Part shown: in pieces, positions 22,021 through 30,958 of the stretch
How the letters are laid out: the number at the start of each line of letters is the position of its first letter
Position numbering within the stretch: the first letter of the stretch is position 1
Assembly (NCBI GenBank): GCA_029263115.1
Contig: JAJCYC010000101.1
Location: 1 to 36,371 of the forward strand
Direction: 5' to 3'
DNA from: Pseudonocardia sp.
GTDB lineage: Bacteria > Actinomycetota > Actinomycetes > Mycobacteriales > Pseudonocardiaceae
Length of the DNA: 36,371 nucleotides
Program-made: the position numbers and the translations under genes
The notes under the pieces: generated by a model
Database searches by the model: none
Told to the model about the DNA's origin: nothing
What the model saw: the letters and a program-made list of their open reading frames with translations, nothing else

Positions 22021-24663
22021 TCAAGGATCCAACTGACCCGGCTCGGGCCGGGACATTCCGGTGGGGGCGAGGAAGGGCAGGTGCGCGGGTACGTGGTGCA
22101 GCGCCGCCCCGACGGCGAGCAGCACCCCGGCGTTGCCGGTGGCCAGGTCCATGGACAGCCGTAGCAGCTCCTCGCCGGGCAGGGCCGGGAAGCCCTGGTA
22201 GTCGATGGCGTGCCAGGCCAGGCGACGGATCTGCGCGTCCACCGTGGTGCTCCGTCCGGTGGTTCCGCGCGTCTGGCTGAGGTGCAGGATCATCCCGGCC
22301 CGGCCGTGGAACAGCCCGGGCTCGACATAGAACGGGGACTCCGCCGCGCGCCGGATGGCCCGGGCGGCGGTGACGAACCGCTCCTCGGCGCGGTGGGCCA
22401 GGTAGCGGTCGAGGACGAGTCCGATGCCCACACTGCCGTCGGACAGGTACGGCATCGTCCGCCAACCCTCGTTGACCTCCAGGCTGCCGTCGTCGTCGCG
22501 CAGCACGCAGCGGCGCACGTCCTGGGCCAGTGCGGTGCGCGCGAGATCCAGCAGGGTCGGCTCACCGAACTGGTCGTACAGATCCAGGAACAGCAGGGCG
22601 ATACCGGAGGAGCCCCGCATCAGGCCGGCGTGCGGGTGCTTGCCGCCGCTGAGCTCGGCGACCGAGTCCTCCGTGCCCAGCCGGTCCGCGACGATGTCGG
22701 CCACCCGCAGCGCGCTCTCCCGCAGCTCGGGTGCCCCGGTGAGCCTGGCGAAGTGCGCCAGGTTGAGCCCGATGCCCGCCAGCCCACCGTGCAGATCGAG
22801 GCCCAGCCGCTCCCATTTGCCCGCCAGCTCGGCCTGGCAGATGTCGAGGATCTTGAGCGCCTCGGCCCGGTGCCCCAGGTGCTCGAGCACGTAGGCCACC
22901 CCGTGTAGGCCGTCGTACAGGCCCAGCCGGGTCTTGTCCGGTGACGGGTGGATGGCCCGCCGCGCCAGCCACTCCTCGTGCTCCGGGTACCGCCCCGCGC
23001 CGGTCACGTCCAAGGCGTAGAGCACGCCGGCCGCGCCGTGGGCGAGGTTGAGCCCGCCGCTGTCGAACTGTTCGATGTCACCGGGGAACAACCGATCGTC
23101 GCGCTCCGGGGTGGCGCTGGCCAGGATGGCCCCGGCCAGCGAGGATCGGATCGCCTCCCAGCTCTGCACCCGCGGATCGAGCCGCGTCAGCGGGGAGGCC
23201 GCGCCACGGTTCGTCGGCCTCGGCCGTCCGGTGATCACCCGGACGGCCTCGTCGAGGAACGACGCCGGCACCGGGAACAGTTCGGTGATGACGTCGGCGA
23301 GATCCTCGGCCTTCGCGCGGTCGAGTGCCAGCAGGGAGGTCAGCGGGAGGAACAGGAACAGGCGCAGGCAGGCCAGCGCGTAGCGGTCGACATCGAAGCC
23401 CGTGAGACCGTCCGGGGCCATGAAACCCGCGTTGGCCAGGGCCTGCCGCCGGCCCTCCTCGGCGTACGAAGCCCCTTCGAAGTCGATCAGCACCACGCGC
23501 TCGTCCGGCCGCAGCAGGACGTTGTACGGGTGCAGGTCACCGAGGACTATGCCGCGCTCGTGCACCTGGGCGACCGCTCCCTCGATCTTGTCCTGGATGT
23601 CCAGCGCCCATGACGTGTAGTCGGCGACGGCCCGCTCGTCGATCTCGACGCCGAGCAGTGGGTAGCGCCGCACCATCGCCGTCCGCAGCGGTTTCGTGTC
23701 CACGAATTCCATGGCCAGGAATTCGTGCTCCCCTACGCGGTGCCGCCCGTACACCGCGGGCACCACGTCCAGGCCGGCGAGACGCTCGAGCATCTCGTGT
23801 TCCCGGCGTAGCCGGGTGATCGCGTCGGTCCCGCTCAGGTCGAGGCCCGCGTAAGGACGTGCCTCCTTGAGCACCACCTGGGCGTCGGTGCGCACGTCCC
23901 GGCCGCAGTACAGGCCGCCGCCGTTGGAGAAGTGCAGCACGCGCTCGATCCGGTAGGGCATGGCGTCGACGGTCACGCTGTTGCGCGCGGCCAGATGCGG
24001 CCGCAGGAACTCCGGTAGCTGTACCCAGTCAGGAGGGCGGAAGGTCGGCTCGCGCCGGTCCGGCACCAGACGGCCGTCGGGATCCTCGATCGCCAGAACC
24101 AGCGCCCCGCTGTCCGACAGGCACCTGCGTTCCGCGATCCCGCCGTACCGGACGTACAGCGGTCCGTCACCCCAGCGCAGATCGCTGAGGATGTAGGGGC
24201 CGTCGCTGCCGGCCAGCGCCGCGCCGAGCTCGGTCAGCACCGTCTCCAGACGCTCCTCGTCGGCAGGGTAGATCGTGACGAACTTTCCGCTCGACCCCCG
24301 GTGCGCGTACTTGGCATTGGCCAGCAGCAACGCATGCTTGTCGCGGAGGAACTTGAAGGCGACTCGGTGGCGCACGCAGTACTCCTGCACGCTCGACAGC
24401 ACATCGTCGGCGTTGTCGAGGCATGCGGAGACGTGGATCTTCCAGCCCTGCGGCGGCAGGTATGCGTCCTCGGGCCGGTGGACCAGCCAGTCGCCCAGCT
24501 CCGTCCGCTCCCATCCGGGTGGAACCGCGTAGCGACTCGGGGCGAACGCGACCCGGCTGTCCCGCGCCTGGGCCATCGCGTCGTAGAACAGGGGATCCGC
24601 GAGGCAGAACACCTCGTAGCGCTTGTCCACCACGCCCCCCGACTCTGATTTCGCCGTGCTCAC
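22021..24663 (-). CDS. Class III lanthipeptide synthetase LanKC (RamC-like)
   Basis: 880 aa from GTG 24663. A GTG at 24630 is more likely the true start, since the family begins MDKRYEVYCLADP-like and here VDKRYEVFCLADP follows it. Three domains: an N-terminal phospho-Ser/Thr lyase (KIHVSA with His77, FKFL with Lys104; to about 225), a Ser/Thr kinase (Lys266 in VVLKEA, GDLHPYN with Asp376/Asn381, LIDFEG with Asp394), and a LanC-like cyclase (about 530-880). The cyclase lacks the Cys-Cys-His zinc ligands, which marks class III and not class IV. It dehydrates and cyclises the peptide encoded 13 bp downstream. Confidence 0.93.
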   Translation of the reverse strand: MSTAKSESGGVVDKRYEVFCLADPLFYDAMAQARDSRVAFAPSRYAVPPGWERTELGDWLVHRPEDAYLPPQGWKIHVSACLDNADDVLSSVQEYCVRHRVAFKFLRDKHALLLANAKYAHRGSSGKFVTIYPADEERLETVLTELGAALAGSDGPYILSDLRWGDGPLYVRYGGIAERRCLSDSGALVLAIEDPDGRLVPDRREPTFRPPDWVQLPEFLRPHLAARNSVTVDAMPYRIERVLHFSNGGGLYCGRDVRTDAQVVLKEARPYAGLDLSGTDAITRLRREHEMLERLAGLDVVPAVYGRHRVGEHEFLAMEFVDTKPLRTAMVRRYPLLGVEIDERAVADYTSWALDIQDKIEGAVAQVHERGIVLGDLHPYNVLLRPDERVVLIDFEGASYAEEGRRQALANAGFMAPDGLTGFDVDRYALACLRLFLFLPLTSLLALDRAKAEDLADVITELFPVPASFLDEAVRVITGRPRPTNRGAASPLTRLDPRVQSWEAIRSSLAGAILASATPERDDRLFPGDIEQFDSGGLNLAHGAAGVLYALDVTGAGRYPEHEEWLARRAIHPSPDKTRLGLYDGLHGVAYVLEHLGHRAEALKILDICQAELAGKWERLGLDLHGGLAGIGLNLAHFARLTGAPELRESALRVADIVADRLGTEDSVAELSGGKHPHAGLMRGSSGIALLFLDLYDQFGEPTLLDLARTALAQDVRRCVLRDDDGSLEVNEGWRTMPYLSDGSVGIGLVLDRYLAHRAEERFVTAARAIRRAAESPFYVEPGLFHGRAGMILHLSQTRGTTGRSTTVDAQIRRLAWHAIDYQGFPALPGEELLRLSMDLATGNAGVLLAVGAALHHVPAHLPFLAPTGMSRPEPGQLDP

Positions 24664-24752
24664 GTTTCGTGGCTATGCGACGCGTAATTTCACGAAAAAC
24701 ACTCTTTGGTGACCTTGCGGTTCCCCTCTGTGGGCCACGTGATGAGCGTTAA

Positions 24753-24773
24753 CTAGCTTTCGGTACTTGCTAG
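24753..24773. promoter_or_regulatory. Inverted repeat in the lanKC promoter region
   Basis: CTAGC-N11-GCTAG, flanked by CGTTA (24747) and TAACG (24781), in an AT-richer patch upstream of the synthetase. It is a possible binding site for the neighbouring NarL-type regulator; there is no direct proof. The rest of 24664-24913 holds no gene. Confidence 0.35.
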
Positions 24774-24913
24774 ATCACGCTAACGAGTGTGGCATCGGGT
24801 CGCACCGCGAGACCTGACGCGGGTGGACGAACTTCGGCACGCCGGCTCATATCGAGGGACTACACCGCACGGAGTAGATGGCTTCCCCGCGCGCCGGAGT
24901 CCTGATGGTCCGA

Positions 24914-26203
24914 TCAGCCGCTCGGGTCGTGCCGCAGGCCGTTCTTCAGCGGCAGGGCGGTGGCCAGCCGGAACTGGCCGTCGTCGCGCGGGCCGGCGTC
25001 CAACCATCCCCCGGCGGCGGCGACGCGCTCCCGCAGGCCCACGAGGCCCATCCCGTTGGACGGTCCCTGCTCGCTGTCCCCCCCGGCGGGGGTCATCTCG
25101 TTGTGGATCTCAATACGCAGGTCGTGCCGCCCCCACAACAGGCGCACACGGGGGAGGGCATCCTTGTCACCGTGCTTCAGGACGTTGGTCAGGCCCTCCT
25201 GGACGATGCGGTACGCGGCCAGTTCGACGCTCGGGTCGAGGCTTCGCGGCTCGCCGTCGGAGCGTACGCACACCGGCATCCCGGCGTCATGGAGCGAGTC
25301 GATGAGCGGGGCGATGTCCTTCAGTCCGGGCCGTGGCGCCAGCTCGTCGGGGCCGGCTGACCGGACCGTTGGATCATCGGCGTTCAGCACCCCGAGCAGG
25401 CGGCGCAGTTCGGTCATGGCCTGCTTACCGGTCAGCTCGATGTTCGTCAGCGACTGTTCGAGCTGATCCGGCCTGATGTCCACGATCCGCCGCGCCCCCG
25501 CCGCCTGGAGGACGATCACCGTCACCGCGTGCGACACGATGTCGTGCAACTCACCGGCGATCCGACCTCGCTCCTCGCGGACCGCGTTCCGGACCGACTC
25601 CCGCTCCCGCTCGAGCCGCTCCAGGTGACGCCGGTCGGCCAGGGCGATCCTGGCCATGCCCCACACCCACAGCGTGACGACCGTCAACGTGATCGCGTTG
25701 GCGACGAACTGGCGGAGCTCCGCGCCGGCGTCGGTATGGGTCCGGAAGGCGACTGCGGCGCAGATCCCGTTGGAGACGAACGAGGCGGACAGCGCCGTCA
25801 TGGACACCGTCGTACCGCCGCGCACGACCAGCGCGTAGAGCGCCACGGGCATTACGGTGACCGGGGTGAACAGCGGCATGAACGGCCAGGAGGCCACCGT
25901 CAGCACCCACTCGATGACGAAGACGGCGACCGGAGCGGCGTCCCGCCAGACGAGCGGGACCAGGAGAACCGCGCCGTACAGCCAGACGAGGAGCAACTCG
26001 GGCTGGGCCGGGACGTCGCCCAGCCGGTGCCACTGCGAGAACAGTAGACAGTTCAGCACGTAGAGTGCCGGCAGCAGCAGCGCGTCGCGCCCGCGCGACG
26101 GAACGAGGTGGGTAGGCGTACCGGGGGTGACGTCCCGGCGCGCGGTCGCCGGCCACGCCCACGGTCGACGCCGCTGATCCACAGCCCGACTCGACATGTC
26201 CAC
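24914..26203 (-). CDS. Sensor histidine kinase, HisKA_3 (NarX/DesK-like) family
   Basis: 429 aa (GTG 26203; an ATG follows at 26197). Five to six membrane helices occupy about residues 40-185, then a dimerisation helix with the phospho-acceptor His220 (RGRIAGELHDIVSHAV), and an HATPase domain ending with the G box GMGLVGLRERV. Such kinases pair with NarL/FixJ regulators; the gene at 26464 is the obvious partner, though it is divergently transcribed. The signal is unknown. Being next to a ram-like cluster, where RamR usually controls expression, it may control lanthipeptide production. Confidence 0.88.
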   Translation of the reverse strand: MDMSSRAVDQRRRPWAWPATARRDVTPGTPTHLVPSRGRDALLLPALYVLNCLLFSQWHRLGDVPAQPELLLVWLYGAVLLVPLVWRDAAPVAVFVIEWVLTVASWPFMPLFTPVTVMPVALYALVVRGGTTVSMTALSASFVSNGICAAVAFRTHTDAGAELRQFVANAITLTVVTLWVWGMARIALADRRHLERLERERESVRNAVREERGRIAGELHDIVSHAVTVIVLQAAGARRIVDIRPDQLEQSLTNIELTGKQAMTELRRLLGVLNADDPTVRSAGPDELAPRPGLKDIAPLIDSLHDAGMPVCVRSDGEPRSLDPSVELAAYRIVQEGLTNVLKHGDKDALPRVRLLWGRHDLRIEIHNEMTPAGGDSEQGPSNGMGLVGLRERVAAAGGWLDAGPRDDGQFRLATALPLKNGLRHDPSG

Positions 26204-26463
26204 CCCACCATCCCCGACGCAGGTGGGTTACCCCGTCACGGGCGGGACTAGTCCTGTTGCTGCACATCCAGGGGCGCCGACGGACATGACCGGGTCCGAG
26301 GGGGCCCGTTCGGCACCGTCGAGCCCCGCACGCCGGTCGGCGAATTACCCAAGATTCGGGATGACGAGATCGGTCCGCGGCGAGAAGATGAGCGTCCGGG
26401 TGGCGACTCTCATCGAACCGTGCGCTCTCCGTTGCGCGGACGATGGCGCGAGAGGGGACGGCC
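26204..26463. other. Divergent promoter region between histidine kinase and response regulator
   Basis: 260 bp with no gene. It contains the perfect palindrome GGACTAGTCC (26245-26254), a possible autoregulatory site; its ACTAG core also occurs in the lanKC upstream repeat. Confidence 0.35.
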
Positions 26464-27141
26464 ATGATCCGCGTACTGGTGGTGGACGATCAGCCGCTGG
26501 TGAGGGCGGGCATCTGCATGTTGCTCGGCCCCGAGGACGACATCGTGGTCGTCGACGAGGCCAGCAACGGCGATGAAGCCATCGCCCGGGCTCGTGCCCA
26601 ACGCCCCGATGTCATCTTGATGGACGTCCGCATGCCGGGCACCGACGGCGTCACCGCCACCCGCACCCTCGCCGGAGCCGGTCTGACCTCGAGCGGTGGC
26701 CGGCCGATCGGCGTGATCGTGCTGACCACCTACCACATCGATGCCGCCGTCTACGCCGCCTTGCGGGCCGGAGCATTGGGGTTCCTGCTGAAGGACGCCG
26801 CGCCGACCGAGATCGTCAGCGCGATCCGGGCGGTGGCCGGCGGCGAAGCGTGGCTGGACCCGGCGGTGGCCCGGCGACTGATCGACGAGTTCGCGGCCAG
26901 GCCGGAAGACTGCGTAGCCGTGGCGCCGGAAATCACGGTGTTGACCCGCAGAGAGCGGGAGGTTCTGACGTTGCTGGCGCACGGACTCACCAACTCCGAA
27001 GCGGCTCTGAAACTCGTGATCAGTGAAGCAACCGTCAAGACGCATCTCGCGCACGTGATGACGAAGCTCGGGGTGCACGAGAAAGCGCAGGCCGTGGCGA
27101 TCGCCTACCAGTCCGGGCTCGTCGAACCGCGGCGTCACTGA
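26464..27141 (+). CDS. Response regulator, NarL/FixJ family (RamR-like)
   Basis: 225 aa from ATG 26464, chosen for the GAGAGGGG upstream; an ATG at 26443 has no such site. Receiver domain with acidic pair Asp8-Asp9, phospho-acceptor Asp54 (ILMDVRMPG) and LLKDA Lys. C-terminal LuxR-type helix-turn-helix (LTRREREVLTLLAHGLTNSEAALKLVISEATVKTHLAHVMTKLGV). Partner of the divergent histidine kinase. RamR of the SapB cluster is of the same family, so control of the synthetase-precursor operon is a fair inference. Confidence 0.9.
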   Translation: MIRVLVVDDQPLVRAGICMLLGPEDDIVVVDEASNGDEAIARARAQRPDVILMDVRMPGTDGVTATRTLAGAGLTSSGGRPIGVIVLTTYHIDAAVYAALRAGALGFLLKDAAPTEIVSAIRAVAGGEAWLDPAVARRLIDEFAARPEDCVAVAPEITVLTRREREVLTLLAHGLTNSEAALKLVISEATVKTHLAHVMTKLGVHEKAQAVAIAYQSGLVEPRRH

Positions 27142-27267
27142 GCCTGGCTCCGCCCTGGGCCGGCCAGCTCGCCGCCGCGTTCACTCGCACTTGACCGTCT
27201 GCACTCCGCCCGACGCTCGACGCGCCGGGAGTGCCGGGTGCGGACAGCTGCGGACTAGCATCGCGGG

Positions 27268-28128
27268 GTGCGCGCCAGGGCCGATACCGCCGCGGGCGTG
27301 GTGCTCATCGGTGGGCGCTCGTCGCGCATGGGCCGGCCCAAGGCCGCCCTGGAGTGGCACGGCTCGACCTTGGCCTACCGCACGTGTGCGTTGCTGGTCC
27401 GCGCCGTGAGCGGTCCGGTCATTGCCGTGCGCGCGCCTGGTCAGGCCGTGCCGAGGCTGCCACCGGGGGTCGACGTCGTCGAGGACCCGGTGGAAGGACT
27501 CGGACCGATGCAGGGCATCGGCGCGGGGCTGGCGGCCGTTCAGGACCGCGCGGCGGTGGCGTTCGTCTGCTCGACCGACATGCCGTTCCTGCACCCGGCG
27601 TTCATTCGGCGGGTGCTTCGCGGCCTCAGCGATCCCCAGGTCGATTTCGTGCTCCCGGTGGCGCGCGGATTTCGGCAACCCCTCGCCGCCGGGTACCGAA
27701 CCCGATTGGCGGGCCTGATCGGTGATCTCCTGGTGAAGGGAGATCTGCGCCCGGGCATGCTGCTCAAGCACTGCGACACCGACCTGCCCGACGACCAGGC
27801 GTTGCTGACCGACCGGGAGCTGGCGACGAACGACCCGAACCTGGACTCAGTCGTCAACGTCAACACCCCGGAGGAGTACACCGCCGCACACGAACGGCCG
27901 GGGCCGGAGATCGCCGTCGAATGCTGCGGTGCGCTCGCCGGCGCCGGTCGCCGGGGTCGGCGGACCATCCGCGCGGCCACGCTCGGGGAGGCTGCGACGG
28001 GTGTGGGCCTGACGCTGGACCGGCACGTCATCGCGGCGTTGAACGGCGACCAGATGACGCGGGATCCCGAACTCCCGCTGGTCACCGGCGACACCGTCGC
28101 GTTCCGGTCGGCGGACGCCGGAGGTTGA
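27268..28128 (+). CDS. MobA-like molybdenum cofactor guanylyltransferase fused to a MoaD-like domain
   Basis: 286 aa from a GTG at 27268. Residues 10-205 form the nucleotidyltransferase that attaches GMP to molybdopterin: LIGGRSSRMGRPK (Lys25), ECTDMP-equivalent CSTDMPFLHP, and VNVNTPEEY. Residues about 213-286 look like the beta-grasp sulfur carrier MoaD: IAVECCGAL, ATLGEAA, VIAALNGDQMTRDPELPLVTGDTVAFRS, ending in Gly-Gly, the residues that MoaD thiocarboxylates. MoaD and MobA are normally separate. The MobA part is sure; the MoaD reading rests on the pattern and the terminal GG. Confidence 0.82.
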   Translation: MRARADTAAGVVLIGGRSSRMGRPKAALEWHGSTLAYRTCALLVRAVSGPVIAVRAPGQAVPRLPPGVDVVEDPVEGLGPMQGIGAGLAAVQDRAAVAFVCSTDMPFLHPAFIRRVLRGLSDPQVDFVLPVARGFRQPLAAGYRTRLAGLIGDLLVKGDLRPGMLLKHCDTDLPDDQALLTDRELATNDPNLDSVVNVNTPEEYTAAHERPGPEIAVECCGALAGAGRRGRRTIRAATLGEAATGVGLTLDRHVIAALNGDQMTRDPELPLVTGDTVAFRSADAGG

Positions 28129-28259
28129 GCCGCTGAACCCCGACGCGCCTACAGCCGCGGTACGCCCCGGCTCGCCCGGGCGTCGCCGCGAACCCCTGAC
28201 GGCATGGCGGGGAGGCGCTACGTTGGCCCTCCACGGCCGCACCCGACGAGGAGCGTGTG

Positions 28260-29516
28260 ATGGCACTCGACTTCACCCTGGACGACCAGCAGCTGCAGCT
28301 GCGCGCCGGAGCCCGCGAGTTCGCCGACGGTGTGCTGAGCGGAGTGGCGCAGGCGTTGGCCGACATCCCGGGCCCCGAGCAGCGCTTCTACGCCATCAAG
28401 CCGTTCTACCAGCAGATGGTCGACGCCGGTTTCCTCAAGGCGCTGATCCCCGACGAGCACGGCGGCCAGATGTTCTCCTCCCTGGCGTTCGTGCTGGCCG
28501 CCGAGGAGCTCACCCGGGTCGACATCAACACCCCGACCGCCGTGCTGGCCACCGGGCTCGGGCTCCAGCCGATCATCCGGTTCGGCTCACCGGAGCAGAA
28601 GGAGCGCTTCCTGCGGCCGTTCACCGACACCGAGCCCCGGCTGGCCGCGTTCGGCTTCACCGAGGTCACCGGCGGCGCGAACTACGATTCGACCGACCCC
28701 AAGGTGGGCGTGCAGACCTTCGCCCGGCTGGACGGCGACGAGTGGGTGATCAACGGCGCCAAGCACTACACCACCAACGGCACCGGCTGGGACCGCGAGC
28801 ATCCCGACGTGCTCACCCTGGTGTGCCGCACGGACCTGGACACGCCGCCACAGGAGTCCCTCGCGGTGATCGTCATCGAGAAGGGCACCCCGGGCGTGGA
28901 GATCACCGGGGTCCTCGACACCATCGGCCACCGCGCGGTGATCTCGCCCCGGCTGGAGTTCACCGACGTCCGGGTTCCGGCCGGGAACATCCTCGGTCGT
29001 CCCGGTGACGGCATCGACATCGTCAAGACCGCATTCTCCTGGACCTGTGGCCCGATCGGTGCCGCCTGCGTCGGACGGATGCGCGCCGCGTTCGACTACG
29101 CCTACCAGTTCGCCCGTACCGACAACCGCTCCGGCCCGTACCCGGTCATCGAGTACCAGAACGTCGGCTACCTGCTTGCCGACCTCAAGATCCGTATCGA
29201 GGCCGCCCGCTACCTCACCTGGAAGGCGGCCGACCACTTCGACAAGACCGGCGGCCGGGACAGGGAGCTGGCCAACATCACCAAGATCTTCACCTCCGAG
29301 ACCGCGGTGCAGGTCGTCTACGACGCGATGCGGCTGGTCGGCGTCGACGCCTACACCGACCTGACCCCGATCGCCGGGATCATGCAGGACGTGCTGTGCT
29401 TCCCAGTGTACGACGGCGGCAACATGGGAGTACGCCGCCGGCAGCTGCACGAGATGCTCCAGCATCCCGGCTACGATCCGCTGGCCCTCGCCGAGAACCG
29501 GCTCTCGACGGGTTGA
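28260..29516 (+). CDS. Acyl-CoA dehydrogenase family protein
   Basis: 418 aa from ATG 28260 (GTG at 28257 just before it; GAGGAG upstream). FAD-dependent dehydrogenase with the three ACAD parts: the N-terminal helical domain, the beta domain (FGFTEVTGGANYDSTDPKV, WVINGAKHYTTNGTGWD), and a C-terminal helical domain. Near the end, where many members have YEGT with the catalytic Glu, this reads PVYDGGNMGVRRRQLHEM. The base may thus be Asp or lie elsewhere. It stands alone, with no CoA ligase or hydratase beside it, and the substrate is unknown. Confidence 0.9.
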   Translation: MALDFTLDDQQLQLRAGAREFADGVLSGVAQALADIPGPEQRFYAIKPFYQQMVDAGFLKALIPDEHGGQMFSSLAFVLAAEELTRVDINTPTAVLATGLGLQPIIRFGSPEQKERFLRPFTDTEPRLAAFGFTEVTGGANYDSTDPKVGVQTFARLDGDEWVINGAKHYTTNGTGWDREHPDVLTLVCRTDLDTPPQESLAVIVIEKGTPGVEITGVLDTIGHRAVISPRLEFTDVRVPAGNILGRPGDGIDIVKTAFSWTCGPIGAACVGRMRAAFDYAYQFARTDNRSGPYPVIEYQNVGYLLADLKIRIEAARYLTWKAADHFDKTGGRDRELANITKIFTSETAVQVVYDAMRLVGVDAYTDLTPIAGIMQDVLCFPVYDGGNMGVRRRQLHEMLQHPGYDPLALAENRLSTG

Positions 29517-29564
29517 CCTCGCCGTCGTCAGCGCCGTGCGCGCGCCGCCTCCGGGCGGTGGCGA

Positions 29565-30857
29565 CTACCCGGTCGGGTCCAGGAACGCCGGCCGCTGATC
29601 CGGGTCCGGCTCGTCGTAGTACCGGTGGAACACCGGGGTCAGCCCGCCGGACATCGGCGGCACGATCCAGCTCCATTCGGCCGGGCAGCGCCGGCCGGCG
29701 TCCTGCTCCCGGGCGAGGTGCTCGAGGAAACGGCGGGACTCTGTGTGGTGGTCGGACATCTGCACGCCGGCCTCGTCGAACGACCACTGCACCGCCCGCA
29801 TCAGCTCCACCAGCGCGCGGTCGCGCCACAGGGTGCGCTCCGAGCTGGTGTTCAGCCACAGCCGGTCGGCGATCTCCGGCAGCAGGTCGTAGCGGTCGGT
29901 GTCGGCCAGGTTCCGGGCGCCGACCTCGGTGGCCAGGTACCAGCCGTTGAACGGTGCCGCCGGGTAGCGCACCCCGCCGATCTCCAACGGCATGTTCGAG
30001 ATCGCCGGCAGCGCGTGCCAGCGCAGCCCCAGCTCGGCGAACCAGCTGTACTCGGGGTGGCGCAGCTCCACCTCCAGCACCGCGTCCTGGGGCAGCTCGA
30101 ACAGCTCCGGCTCGGCACCGGGCCGCTCGGAGATCATCAGCGGCAGCACGTCGAACCGGCCCGGACCGTCCGGCGGGTACCACCCGAGCGCCGTCGCCCG
30201 GTCGGTGAACGGCACGTACTTCGGGTCGCCGGTGACCGAGCCGTTCGGGTGGCGGTACCCCGCGTACCGGATCAGCTGCTCGTTGTGGATCCGCGGTCCG
30301 GCCCGGTCCGGGGCGTCCGGGGCGAACACGGTGAGGGTGGAGCGGATCCGTCCGCCCCGGGTGGCCTCGCGCAGGTGCTCGACGCACTCGGCGGCCACCT
30401 CGGCCGGCGAACTCACCTGCCGGCGGTCGCGTACCCGCAGGCTCTGCCAGTACAGCCGGCCGATGCAGCGTGCCGCGTTGCGCCAGGCCACCCGGGCGCC
30501 GAAGGTCAGCTCCGCCGTGGTGTGCCGGTAGGTGCCGGTCTCGTCGATCTCCGCGCGGACGGCGGCGATCCGGGCCGCCCGGTCCGGTTCGGGCAGATCC
30601 ACGAACACCTCTGCATGGAACTGCTCGAGGAACGCGATCGCCTCGGCGACCTCGACCGGCCCGTGGGCCGGGGTCGCCGGCGGGTCCGGTACCGGCTCGG
30701 GACGGGTCCCCGATCCGGGCGCGGCGGGGTCCGGCGCGCCCGGGTCCGGCACCGCGACCGGCCGGTCCGACGCGTCGGACCGCGGCAGCACGACCTCCGG
30801 GGAGAAGCGCGGGAACTGCTGGCGCGTGCCGACCAGATTCCTCAGGAAAGCAGCCAA
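29565..30857 (-). CDS. nos: Bacterial nitric oxide synthase, oxygenase domain only
   Basis: 430 aa from a TTG at 30857 (AAGGTGA upstream); later starts are possible. The heme-ligand motif WRNAARCIGR puts the thiolate at Cys131, and TEVGARNLAD carries the Arg-binding Glu. Pterin-side segments and the dimer-like C-terminus (EWSWIVPPMSGGLTPVFHRYY) are intact. It makes NO from L-Arg via N-hydroxyarginine using outside reductases, since no reductase domain follows. Compared with the Bacillus enzymes there are about 64 extra N-terminal residues with a Pro-rich linker (32-66). Nearby genes do not reveal its use. Confidence 0.93.
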   Translation of the reverse strand: MAAFLRNLVGTRQQFPRFSPEVVLPRSDASDRPVAVPDPGAPDPAAPGSGTRPEPVPDPPATPAHGPVEVAEAIAFLEQFHAEVFVDLPEPDRAARIAAVRAEIDETGTYRHTTAELTFGARVAWRNAARCIGRLYWQSLRVRDRRQVSSPAEVAAECVEHLREATRGGRIRSTLTVFAPDAPDRAGPRIHNEQLIRYAGYRHPNGSVTGDPKYVPFTDRATALGWYPPDGPGRFDVLPLMISERPGAEPELFELPQDAVLEVELRHPEYSWFAELGLRWHALPAISNMPLEIGGVRYPAAPFNGWYLATEVGARNLADTDRYDLLPEIADRLWLNTSSERTLWRDRALVELMRAVQWSFDEAGVQMSDHHTESRRFLEHLAREQDAGRRCPAEWSWIVPPMSGGLTPVFHRYYDEPDPDQRPAFLDPTG

Positions 30858-30958
30858 CGAGAGACGTCACCTTCACACGATCGGGGAGCAGTGCTGGGGT
30901 GACACCTTTCTACCTGGTCACGGTGCGTCGATCGTCGGCGGTCTGAAAGTGACTGTCG

